This document shows, piece after piece, positions 1 to 6,460 of a stretch of DNA of 9,145 nt. The notes beneath the pieces were generated by a model that saw only the letters and a list, made by a program, of their open reading frames with translations, was not told the DNA's origin and did not search any database. This DNA comes from RGIG6904 sp024680835. GTDB taxonomy: Bacteria; Bacillota; Clostridia; Lachnospirales; Lachnospiraceae. The translations under genes were made by a program, and so were the position numbers. The stretch is from positions 1 to 9,145 of the forward strand of contig JAILBP010000093.1 of assembly GCA_024680835.1 (NCBI GenBank). The letters are read 5' to 3'. Numbering within the stretch: position 1 is the stretch's first letter; the number at the start of each line of letters is the position of its first letter.

Positions 1-414
1 TCAGGCAAGATGAACAAGGTTGTTCAGCAGACAGCTACATGGGACGAGGCAGAGGCAAAGAAGATCGTTGAGTCTGTTATCAACAGCAACGAAGAGTTCA
101 ACGTAATCTACGCTGAGAACGACGGTATGGCTAAGGGTGCTGTTGCAGCACTTGACGAGGCAGGTATCACACACGGTGTTGACGGCGACGTTATCGTAAT
201 GGGCTTTGACTGCAACAAGTGGGCACTCAGAGAGCTCCTTGCACAGAAGTGGAACTACGATGGACAGTGCTCACCCTTCCAGGCACAGATCATCAGCGAT
301 CTGATCAAGGGTGGCGACAACCCGTCTTCAAAGAAGATCATTAACGAAGAGAAGGGCTTTGACGCTAAGACACTTACTCAGGAAGATATTGACACCTACG
401 GTTTGGGCGAATAA
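1..414 (+). CDS. Sugar ABC transporter substrate-binding protein, C-terminal part (5' truncated)
   Basis: This is the 3' end of a periplasmic-binding-protein-like sugar receptor. The reading frame is open from the first base (Ser-Gly-Lys precede the first Met), so the Met at 10 is internal and the N-terminal lobe with its lipoprotein signal lies outside the window. About 137 residues are visible. YAENDGMAKGAVAALDEAG and the following VIVMGFD are the typical strand-helix-strand segments of the second lobe, where such proteins close over a sugar. The segment with NKWALRELLAQKW and the CSPFQAQ stretch resembles the YtfQ class (galactofuranose binding in E. coli) and FruE of bifidobacteria. The protein would be tethered outside the membrane and deliver sugar to the permease pair encoded downstream. 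Codon use looks more strongly biased than in the downstream genes, which fits high expression. The exact sugar is not determined. Confidence 0.9.
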   Translation, partial: SGKMNKVVQQTATWDEAEAKKIVESVINSNEEFNVIYAENDGMAKGAVAALDEAGITHGVDGDVIVMGFDCNKWALRELLAQKWNYDGQCSPFQAQIISDLIKGGDNPSSKKIINEEKGFDAKTLTQEDIDTYGLGE

Positions 415-434
415 TCGATATAAATAGACCGGAC

Positions 435-480
435 AGCGCAGTCAGGCTGTATATTTTACGACAGTCGGGCTGCGCTTTTT
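435..480 (+). terminator. Intra-operon hairpin terminator/attenuator after the binding-protein gene
   Basis: Positions 435-450 pair with 461-476 (agcgcag with ctgcgct, then an inner ctgt/acag helix). This gives about 16 pairs with one A-G mismatch and two G-T wobbles around a 10-nt loop, followed by a run of five T. It lies 20 nt after the binding-protein stop and 125 nt before the ATPase gene. The inferred role is partial termination, leaving much more receptor mRNA than transporter-core mRNA, as is common in binding-protein-dependent importers. Confidence 0.85.
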
Positions 481-500
481 CTATGGACCAAAGCTTTTGT

Positions 501-598
501 TTAGGGAGGTTCGATCATGTCGAAGACATGATTGGTAATCGAACCGACCGACAGGCCGCCGACCGAAGGGAGGGGGCAGTTCCATTAATTAGGGAGGT
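501..598 (+). repeat. 10-bp direct repeats flanking structured element copy A
   Basis: TTAGGGAGGT occurs at 501-510 and again at 589-598, either side of the hairpin element. The second copy is the ribosome site of the ATPase gene (AGGGAGG ends 7 nt before the ATG at 605). The pair could be a target-site duplication from insertion of the element into a ribosome site. However, the other element copy also has AGGAAGG in front of its hairpin, so the first repeat may instead be part of the element itself. Confidence 0.45.
503..560 (+). repeat. Structured repeat element, copy A (bulged double hairpin, conserved tail)
   Basis: The outer stem is 508-513 with 540-545 (ggttcg/cgaacc). The inner stem is 514-521 with 525-532 (atcatgtc/gacatgat) with a GAA loop. 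The bases at 533-539 (tggtaat) form a 7-nt bulge on the 3' side. A tail with gaccgacagg follows. The same layout recurs at 8750-8807 with no gaps and 44 of 58 identical positions. Eight of the nine differences inside the hairpin region fall in four pairs, all compensated. The element lies in the transcribed gap between terminator and ATPase gene. A purine-rich AGGGAGG precedes it and a 4-codon ORF (517-531, MSKT) sits inside the hairpin. It could be a cis-regulatory RNA, a fragment of a mobile palindromic repeat, or a small RNA module. I do not recognise a named family. Confidence 0.75.
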
Positions 599-604
599 AT
601 TTAC

Positions 605-2116
605 ATGCAGGAGGATTGCTTACTAAAGCTGACAGGTATTGAAAAGCGTTTCCCCGGAGTACTGGCGCTTCACAATGTGGATTTCACATTGAGGAAGGGC
701 GAGATACACGCTCTCATGGGCGAGAACGGAGCGGGAAAATCTACGCTGATAAAAATATTGACAGGCGTTTATCCTATGGATAAGGGAACCGTGACAGTGG
801 AGGGACAGGTTGTTCACATAGGATCCCCACAGGATGCACAGAACAACGGTATCAGTACGGTTTATCAGGAGATCACCCTGTGTCCGAATCTGACTGTTGC
901 AGAGAATATGTTTATCGGTCGTGATAACGCCGCATTTGTAAAACAAAAGGATTACGAGAAGCGCGCGGACGAAATACTGAAGAGTCTGCAGATTCCCGCA
1001 GGTGCAAAAAAACAGCTTGGAAACTGTTCTCTTGCTGTTCAGCAGATGGTGGCTATCGCCCGTGCTGTAGATATGCAGTGTAAGGTTTTGATACTGGATG
1101 AGCCTACATCTTCCCTCGATGACAAGGAAGTTAACATGCTCTTCAGCCTCATGAGGGATCTCAGGGAGAGGGGCGTAGGCATCGTGTTTGTAACTCACTT
1201 CCTGGAGCAGGTATACGAGGTTTGCGACAGGATCACTGTTTTACGAAACGGTGAGCTGGTAGGAGAGTATCTTGTGCAGGATCTGCCGCAGGTACAGCTG
1301 GTTGCCAAGATGATGGGTAAAGAGCTGGATGAGCTCAACAACCTGTCGGATACAGAGGAAAAGAAACACAAGACGGGCGATGTGCTGTATGAAGCCGAAA
1401 ATCTTTCCAGCAGTGATGCGCTTCCCTTCGATTTCTCTATCAGAAAAGGTGAGGTCAACGGCTTTACCGGACTTCTGGGATCAGGCCGAAGTGAGAGCGT
1501 GAGAGCCATATTCGGAGCCGATAAGGTGAATGGCGGAACGGTTAAGATAAAGGGAAAACCCGTCAAGATCACAAAGCCCATAGACGCCATGAAGAATGGT
1601 ATCGGCTATCTGGCAGAGGACAGAAAACGCGATGGTATCATTGCAGACTTAAGTGTGCGTGAGAATATCATTCTGGCGCTTCAGGTTATGAACGGATTCT
1701 TCAAACCTATCAGCCGAAGTGAGTCCGAGGCCTTTGCGGATGAGTACATAAAAGCTCTCAACATTAAGACAGCCAGCCGTGAGACACCAATAGGTTCACT
1801 CAGCGGCGGAAACCAGCAGAAGGTGCTGTTAGCCAGATGGCTGCTCACCCATCCCGAGTATCTGATACTGGATGAGCCCACCCGTGGTATCGATGTAGGT
1901 ACCAAGCTTGAGATACAGAAGCTGGTGCTCAAACTCGCTGAAGATGATGTCAGTGTAACATTTATCTCATCCGAGGTTGAGGAGATGCTGCGAACCTGCA
2001 GCAGACTTATCGTAATGCGTGACCGTCACATTGTGGGCGAACTCAAAGGAAGTGACTTGAATCAGGCGCAGGTTATGAAGACCATAGCGGGAGGGGAGGC
2101 AAAAAATGAAGAATAA
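605..2116 (+). CDS. Sugar ABC transporter ATP-binding protein, double NBD (YtfR/FruK class)
   Basis: This is a cytoplasmic ATPase of the CUT2-type sugar importers, with two fused nucleotide-binding domains in 503 residues, the usual length. NBD1 has Walker A GENGAGKST at 39-47, a degenerate signature around 141-147 (CSLAVQQ instead of LSGGQ), Walker B LILDEPT at 162-168, and a switch His in VFVTH. NBD2 has a degenerate Walker A (GLLGSGRSE, 289-297, no Lys), a full signature LSGGNQQK from 399, Walker B LILDEPTRGID around 420-430, and no switch His (SSEVEE). By family knowledge, such proteins are expected to have one functional composite ATP site. The start at 605 is supported by AGGGAGG ending 7 nt upstream. 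The gene overlaps the first permease by 11 nt, so the two are translationally coupled. It powers uptake through the two permeases that follow. Confidence 0.95.
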   Translation: MQEDCLLKLTGIEKRFPGVLALHNVDFTLRKGEIHALMGENGAGKSTLIKILTGVYPMDKGTVTVEGQVVHIGSPQDAQNNGISTVYQEITLCPNLTVAENMFIGRDNAAFVKQKDYEKRADEILKSLQIPAGAKKQLGNCSLAVQQMVAIARAVDMQCKVLILDEPTSSLDDKEVNMLFSLMRDLRERGVGIVFVTHFLEQVYEVCDRITVLRNGELVGEYLVQDLPQVQLVAKMMGKELDELNNLSDTEEKKHKTGDVLYEAENLSSSDALPFDFSIRKGEVNGFTGLLGSGRSESVRAIFGADKVNGGTVKIKGKPVKITKPIDAMKNGIGYLAEDRKRDGIIADLSVRENIILALQVMNGFFKPISRSESEAFADEYIKALNIKTASRETPIGSLSGGNQQKVLLARWLLTHPEYLILDEPTRGIDVGTKLEIQKLVLKLAEDDVSVTFISSEVEEMLRTCSRLIVMRDRHIVGELKGSDLNQAQVMKTIAGGEAKNEE

Positions 2117-3188
2117 AAAGAAATTCTTTAACGCGGACTTAAGTCAGCTGGCGATCCCTCTCATAGCGATCGCGCTGCTGTTTATCTTTAATATTTTCAG
2201 AGATATAAGCTTTTTCAGTATAGGTGTGACTACCAATAACGACGGAAATCTGGTACTGACCGGTAACCTTATCAGTATCATAAACGGAGCCAGCGAACTT
2301 GCGGTTCTGGCCATGGGAATGACATTGGTCACAGCAGCCTGCGGAGGACAGGATATCAGCGTGGGCGCTGCCGCAGCCATAGCAGGCAGTGTGTTCGTAA
2401 AGGTTTTGAAGTCTTCTCCCTCCATCAACGGAGGCACGGTAATACTGGCATTCCTTTGTTCATGTGTTGTTGCCATAATCTTCGGATCATTTAACGGTTC
2501 GTTGGTCGCTGTATTTAAGATACAGCCCATGATAGCGACATTGATATTGTACACCTGCGGACGTTCCATCGCATACTGGATCAACGGCGGTGCAACTCCT
2601 ACCGTTGAGAGCCCCATCATATCGGCATGGGGCAGCTACATACCGGGTATACCGGTACCTACGCCGGTGCTCATAGTCATCATAGTAGCAATACTGTTTA
2701 AGCTGGTATTTCGTTTTACATCACTTGAACTGCTGACACAGTCGGTGGGTATCAACGGAAGTGCAGCAAGACTTAACGGTATCAACACCACGTTTATAAA
2801 GCTTTTATCTTTCATAATCTTAGGACTGTGCGTTGCGGTTGCAGGCAGCATAGGCGTAAGCCGACTCGGACTCATCAACCATGAGACACTGCTGTTGGAT
2901 GTGGAGATGGATGCGATCTTGGCTGTTGCCATAGGCGGCAATAACTTAGGCGGTGGAAAGTTCAAGATCAGCGGCAGTATCATAGGAGCATATGTCATCC
3001 AGATGCTCACCATTACACTGTACGCCATGAAGGTTTCATCTACAGATGTTAAGGCCTACAAGGCCATAGTCATCATCATCCTCGTAGTGATAGGATCTCC
3101 TGTTGTGAAGAGTAAATTTTCGAAATTTATGGGACAGATACGCAGCAAAAAGATTGAAGCATCAGAGAAAGGAGCGGCAAAGGCATGA
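2106..3188 (+). CDS. Sugar ABC transporter permease 1 (YtfT/FruF class)
   Basis: This is one half of the membrane channel of the importer, 360 residues, strongly hydrophobic with roughly eight to ten membrane segments (for example about 13-29, 58-76 and 112-132). GGQDISVG near residue 80 is the hallmark of the RbsC/YtfT permease family (usually GGIDLSVG), and the C-terminal part has the GGNNLGGG segment near the coupling region. The C-terminus is basic (MGQIRSKKIEASEKGAAKA), as expected for a cytoplasmic tail. The start overlaps the ATPase 3' end by 11 nt, and the stop overlaps the next start by four bases (ATGA). The two-permease arrangement is known for YtfT-YjfF and FruF-FruG, which take furanose forms of sugars. 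That this system prefers a furanose is inference. Confidence 0.93.
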   Translation: MKNKKKFFNADLSQLAIPLIAIALLFIFNIFRDISFFSIGVTTNNDGNLVLTGNLISIINGASELAVLAMGMTLVTAACGGQDISVGAAAAIAGSVFVKVLKSSPSINGGTVILAFLCSCVVAIIFGSFNGSLVAVFKIQPMIATLILYTCGRSIAYWINGGATPTVESPIISAWGSYIPGIPVPTPVLIVIIVAILFKLVFRFTSLELLTQSVGINGSAARLNGINTTFIKLLSFIILGLCVAVAGSIGVSRLGLINHETLLLDVEMDAILAVAIGGNNLGGGKFKISGSIIGAYVIQMLTITLYAMKVSSTDVKAYKAIVIIILVVIGSPVVKSKFSKFMGQIRSKKIEASEKGAAKA

Positions 3189-4228
3189 GTGTAAAACAGA
3201 ATGTTAGTCTGAACAAAAACAAAGAACCGCTTACCGATACACAGCTTCTGATGACCATCACCATCATTATCTTTTTCGTGATGTATCTTTTGGCAGTGGT
3301 GCTGCTGCAGGGTGGATTTTTACATGCACAGCAGATCTTCGACCTTCTCAATGATAATGCCAGCCTGATCATCGTGTCCTGCGGACTGACTATAGTCATG
3401 ATAGGCGGCGGTATCGATATCAGCGTAGGCGCAGTCACATCTCTGGTAGTCATGAGTTGTGTGCTGTATCTCAATAATGGCGGTAATATCTTTGTATCAA
3501 TACTGCTGGCTTTGGGCATTGGACTTGCCTTTGGAGCGGTTCACGGTTTCCTTATCAGTTATCTTGAGATCCAGCCCTTCATAGTGACCCTTGCGGGAAT
3601 GTTCTTTGCCAGAGGTATGACAACGATCCTTTCCGTAAATCCGCAGAAGGTTGAGCATGAGGGCTTTGCGGCAATGCAGAATGCCAAGATCGAGATACCC
3701 TGGCTTGGATATGTGGCCAAAAACGGTAACCTTATACCGGCGCGTATGGAGCCCGGTGTTGTGGTAGCACTGTTGTGTGTTATAGTAGTGTTCGTATTGC
3801 TGCAGTTCATGCGCCTTGGACGCTGCTTTTACGCAATGGGCGGCAATCAGCAGAGCGCATTGATGCTGGGTATCAATGTTAAGAGGACAAGATTCTTCAG
3901 CTATGTTATCAGCGGTCTTTTGAGCGGCATTTCCGGTTATGTTTTCATGATGCATACCGGAGCCGGAAATGCTACGAATGCAGCCGGCATGGAGATGAAC
4001 GCCATCGCTTCATCCATCATCGGAGGAACCCTGCTGACAGGCGGTGTGGGCAATGTGTTGGGAACATTCTTTGGCACAATGTCGCTGACTACTATTAAGA
4101 AAATAGTGGTTTCCAGCGGTCTCAACGATCCCTGGTGGCAGAGTATCACCACAGGCGGAATGCTGTGCTTCTTCATCATCCTGCAGAGCGTGGTATTAAA
4201 GAACAGGGAAAAGAGAAAACATGCATAG
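3185..4228 (+). CDS. Sugar ABC transporter permease 2 (YjfF/FruG class)
   Basis: This is the second half of the heterodimeric channel, 347 residues. IGGGIDISVGAV near residue 75 is the family signature, followed by the LEIQPFIVTLAGMFFARGMT segment conserved in RbsC-like permeases. A GGNQQSALMLGI stretch near 220 and a GGTLLTGGVGNVLGT stretch near 285 are also typical. The protein is mostly membrane helix, with a short basic tail (KNREKRKHA). Its ATG overlaps the stop of permease 1 by four bases, the usual sign of coupled synthesis of two subunits needed in equal amounts. It is the last gene of the transporter operon. A strong terminator begins 7 nt after its stop, and no sugar-catabolic gene follows. 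Confidence 0.93.
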   Translation: MSVKQNVSLNKNKEPLTDTQLLMTITIIIFFVMYLLAVVLLQGGFLHAQQIFDLLNDNASLIIVSCGLTIVMIGGGIDISVGAVTSLVVMSCVLYLNNGGNIFVSILLALGIGLAFGAVHGFLISYLEIQPFIVTLAGMFFARGMTTILSVNPQKVEHEGFAAMQNAKIEIPWLGYVAKNGNLIPARMEPGVVVALLCVIVVFVLLQFMRLGRCFYAMGGNQQSALMLGINVKRTRFFSYVISGLLSGISGYVFMMHTGAGNATNAAGMEMNAIASSIIGGTLLTGGVGNVLGTFFGTMSLTTIKKIVVSSGLNDPWWQSITTGGMLCFFIILQSVVLKNREKRKHA

Positions 4229-4235
4229 TAAAGTG

Positions 4236-4270
4236 ATCCGGCGCTCTCATGGGAGAGTGCCGGATTTTTT
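4236..4270 (+). terminator. Rho-independent terminator of the sugar transporter operon
   Basis: Bases 4236-4248 pair with 4253-4265 (atccggcgctctc with gagagtgccggat). This makes 13 pairs including one G-T wobble, with an ATGG loop, and runs directly into six T. It starts 7 nt after the permease 2 stop. Confidence 0.95.
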
Positions 4271-4273
4271 AAT

Positions 4274-4302
4274 TTGAAAACAACCGTAGTATGGGGTATA
4301 AT
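4274..4302 (+). promoter_or_regulatory. Sigma-A-type promoter upstream of the rhomboid gene
   Basis: TTGAAA at 4274-4279 and TATAAT at 4297-4302 are separated by exactly 17 nt, close to the housekeeping consensus. It lies immediately after the operon terminator, so it starts a new transcription unit. Predicted start is about 4308-4310, leaving a leader of about 215 nt before the rhomboid ATG. The 12-mer ATGGGGTATAAT at its -10 recurs at 4405-4416, which may be a second -10 with no clear -35. Confidence 0.75.
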
Positions 4303-4399
4303 CTTAACGAAAACGAGCCAACGGCGAAGATTGAGTTTAGATTTACCCATACAGGATCACTTAATGAAGCCGAACGAAGTGAAGGCTGAATTTAGTGAC

Positions 4400-4474
4400 A
4401 TCGGATGGGGTATAATAATAATCAAAGTTTCTCTTCGGGGAGATTATGGGACAATGTTGATATTCACATCCGAT
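4400..4474 (+). promoter_or_regulatory. Structured leader of the rhomboid gene (closing stem plus UUCG hairpin)
   Basis: An 8-bp perfect stem pairs 4400-4407 (atcggatg) with 4467-4474 (catccgat). Inside it, 4426-4433 pairs with 4438-4445 around a TTCG loop closed by C-G, the very stable cUUCGg tetraloop, with three G-T wobbles in the stem. No T run follows, so it is not a terminator. An alternative ataatc/gattat stem (4418-4423 with 4442-4447) competes with it. Further down, gacct (4484-4488) can pair with aggtc (4515-4519) over the ribosome site. The region could be a regulatory leader for the rhomboid gene. No known riboswitch class is recognised. The second TATAAT-like box (4411-4416) lies in the same stretch. 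Confidence 0.4.
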
Positions 4475-4524
4475 ATGACATTGGACCTGAGGTGTTATAC
4501 ATATTACATGAGTGAGGTCAGAGC

Positions 4525-5109
4525 ATGAAAAAGAAATTGAAATTGACATTTAATGCGCCTGTGGTGCTGGGGATAGTAGGGGTAAGCCTGATCGCCACGA
4601 TATTGAATTTTGTAACGGCGGGAGGATCCAATTTATTGCTGTTTTCAACATATCGGGCGTCTATGCTTTCGCCGTTTACGTGGCTCAGGGCATTTACCCA
4701 TATTTTCGGTCATGCGGACATGGCGCATTTTGCAGGCAATATGAGTTATTTGCTGCTGTTGGGCCCGATGCTTGAGGAAAAATACGGTTCGGGTACATTG
4801 GGGTTCGCGGTGGTCGTAACGGCTTTTGTGACCAGCCTTGTGAACTTTATCTTTTTCCCGGGCATAGCACTGTGTGGCGCCAGTGGAGTTGTGTTCACAT
4901 TCATAATGTTGTCATCCTTCACCAGTTTCAGGGAGGGTGAGATACCACTCACATTCATATTGGTGATGGTATTCTACATCGGGCAGCAGGTCATTGACGG
5001 TCTTACGATCCGCGACAATATTTCCAACATGGCACACATACTGGGCGGTATCGTGGGTGGAGTTTTAGGCTACGCACTGAATGTCAGAAAAGACAGGCTG
5101 GTGGAGTGA
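4525..5109 (+). CDS. Rhomboid family intramembrane serine protease
   Basis: This is an integral membrane protease of 194 residues with about six membrane helices, the size of the minimal bacterial rhomboid core. HADMAHFAGN (63-72) matches the HxxxxHxxxN motif of helix 2, which helps form the oxyanion site in E. coli GlpG. GASG at 118-121 gives the catalytic Ser120, and MAHILGGIVGGVLG gives the catalytic His171. The dyad is therefore intact and the enzyme is predicted active, cleaving membrane-anchored substrates within or next to the bilayer. The substrate is unknown. The start is supported by GAGG at 4514-4517, 7 nt before the ATG. The gene stands alone between its own promoter and the promoter of the next gene. 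No separate terminator is visible after it. Confidence 0.92.
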   Translation: MKKKLKLTFNAPVVLGIVGVSLIATILNFVTAGGSNLLLFSTYRASMLSPFTWLRAFTHIFGHADMAHFAGNMSYLLLLGPMLEEKYGSGTLGFAVVVTAFVTSLVNFIFFPGIALCGASGVVFTFIMLSSFTSFREGEIPLTFILVMVFYIGQQVIDGLTIRDNISNMAHILGGIVGGVLGYALNVRKDRLVE

Positions 5110-5124
5110 CAGGTAAAATCTGTG

Positions 5125-5153
5125 TTGTATTTTAAGTGCTTCGATTGTATAAT
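5125..5153 (+). promoter_or_regulatory. Sigma-A-type promoter for the EAL-like/HDOD - permease operon
   Basis: TTGTAT at 5125-5130 and TATAAT at 5148-5153 have a 17-nt spacer. The region is AT-rich and lies 15 nt after the rhomboid stop. The predicted start near 5160 gives a leader of about 65 nt ending in the purine-rich ribosome site at 5213-5220. Confidence 0.75.
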
Positions 5154-5226
5154 GTTAATGAAAAGATTTGTTTTTTCACAGGAATAGACAGATGGAGAAG
5201 TCACCATACGAAGGGGAGGGATGCTT

Positions 5227-6453
5227 ATGCTCGCTACACTTATTCCTTTTTTTGACAATGCGATGAATGTGCCGGCGTATACCATATTTGCGCAGCGGGA
5301 GAATCTTTTGGCGAACCCGTATTATATGGGTACGGGAAGCCTTGATATGGCGGCGAGTGTTCCGGGATTTGAGATCATCAACAACATGGGGCTTGATTCC
5401 CTTACGGCTGAGAATTGCCGGGTTTTCATAGAGGTTAACAACATCTCGATCTTTTCGGATATAGAATCGCGGTGTCATGCGGATCCGTCCAAGGTGGTGT
5501 TGTTGGCTCACAAGAGCATCAAACCCACGTCACAGTATGTGCAGAGAATGCTGGAACTTAAGGGAAAGGGATTCTCGCTTGCGATAAAGGGTATCGTATA
5601 TACCCAGTTTGAGGAATATAAGCCCATCCTGGAGATCCTGGATTATGTGCTGTTAGATCACAAGCGCATGAATGTTGCGGTTGCCAAGATGTTCTTCTCG
5701 TCGAAATATCCGAACCTCAAGCTGGTAGCGGTTAATGTCAATTCCAGAGAGGATTATGAGGCGCTTACCGAAAAAGAGGGCTATGCCCTGTATGAAGGCG
5801 AGTTTTTCAGAATGCCGGTGACCAGCGGCGACAAGGAAGTGGCACCCTTAAAGGTCAATTACATAGAGCTTCTCAATGTGGTCAATGATCCGGATTTCGA
5901 TATCGCCAAGGCTGCGGATGTAATATCCAGAGATACGGCGCTGGTCATCTCTCTGTTACAGATGGTCAACAGGATCACCAAGACCTCGGAGATCACTTCC
6001 GTAAGGCACGCTGCTGCAATGCTGGGACAGAAAGAGCTCAAGAAATGGATCAATACAGCTGTTGCTAAGGAACTGTGCACGGACAGACCGAGCGAGATCA
6101 CCAGAATGTCACTCTTACGCGCCAAGTTCGCAGAGAATGTTGCTCCGCTGTTCGGGAAGGCAGTGCTCTCGGGAGAGCTCTTCCTCATGGGACTGTTCTC
6201 AGTGTTGGATATCATCCTCGACAAGCCTATGGATGAAGCTCTTGATATGGTCAAGGTCAGCAAAGAGATACATGATGCTCTTGTAGACCGAAAGGGAGAT
6301 TTCGCCGAGGTTTTGAATTTCATCACCAATTATGATAATGCTTCTTTTACAGAGGCTTCAAGACAGATGGTGATCCATGAGATCGATGATGATAAGGCGT
6401 ACGATGCATATGTTCAGGCACTTGCGTGGTACAGGGATATGTTTTTGAAGTAA
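5227..6453 (+). CDS. Degenerate EAL-like plus HDOD domain signalling protein (YuxH-like, COG3434 type)
   Basis: This is a cytoplasmic signalling protein of 408 residues. The Met at 5227 is preferred over the in-frame Met at 5221, because GGGGAGG ends one base before 5221 but 7 nt before 5227. Family members also usually begin MLATLIPLFD, as here. Residues 1 to about 200 have the EAL-fold layout seen in this family (GYALYEGEFF near 180 corresponds to the conserved G-F-x-x-x-Q-G-x-x-F segment). There is no EAL motif: the place is taken by AYTIFAQREN (17-26), so cyclic-di-GMP hydrolysis is not expected. Residues from about 215 to 400 are an HDOD domain, with VISRDTALVISLLQMVN and ITSVRHAAAMLGQKELKKWI (near 256-276). 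HDOD domains lack the catalytic HD residues and act in signalling or protein contacts. It probably senses or scaffolds; the partner is unknown. The next gene starts 7 nt after its stop. Confidence 0.88.
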   Translation: MLATLIPFFDNAMNVPAYTIFAQRENLLANPYYMGTGSLDMAASVPGFEIINNMGLDSLTAENCRVFIEVNNISIFSDIESRCHADPSKVVLLAHKSIKPTSQYVQRMLELKGKGFSLAIKGIVYTQFEEYKPILEILDYVLLDHKRMNVAVAKMFFSSKYPNLKLVAVNVNSREDYEALTEKEGYALYEGEFFRMPVTSGDKEVAPLKVNYIELLNVVNDPDFDIAKAADVISRDTALVISLLQMVNRITKTSEITSVRHAAAMLGQKELKKWINTAVAKELCTDRPSEITRMSLLRAKFAENVAPLFGKAVLSGELFLMGLFSVLDIILDKPMDEALDMVKVSKEIHDALVDRKGDFAEVLNFITNYDNASFTEASRQMVIHEIDDDKAYDAYVQALAWYRDMFLK

Positions 6454-6460
6454 AGGTAAT

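Noticed and set aside
623..1198. Long antisense frame opposite the ATPase gene
   Set aside because: It is the shadow of a strongly supported ATPase gene, with no ribosome site and a cysteine/histidine-rich composition typical of reverse-strand noise. The same applies to the other antisense frames opposite the permeases and the EAL-like/HDOD gene.
4303..4400. A third copy of the structured element in the rhomboid leader
   Set aside because: Words such as gaacgaagtgaa look similar, but the ATCATG arms, the TKGTAAT bulge and the GACCGA tail are all missing.
4274..4528. Open frame of 84 codons between the sugar operon and the rhomboid gene
   Set aside because: It begins in the -35 to -10 region of a good promoter and has no ribosome site. 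It overlaps leader stems and the rhomboid start, and its product resembles no family I know.
5169..5176. T run after the rhomboid gene as a terminator
   Set aside because: There is no hairpin in front of it. It lies just downstream of the promoter of the next gene, in that gene's leader.
5221..5226. ATG at 5221 as the start of the EAL-like/HDOD protein
   Set aside because: The ribosome site ends one base before it. The ATG at 5227 has proper spacing and gives the usual family N-terminus.
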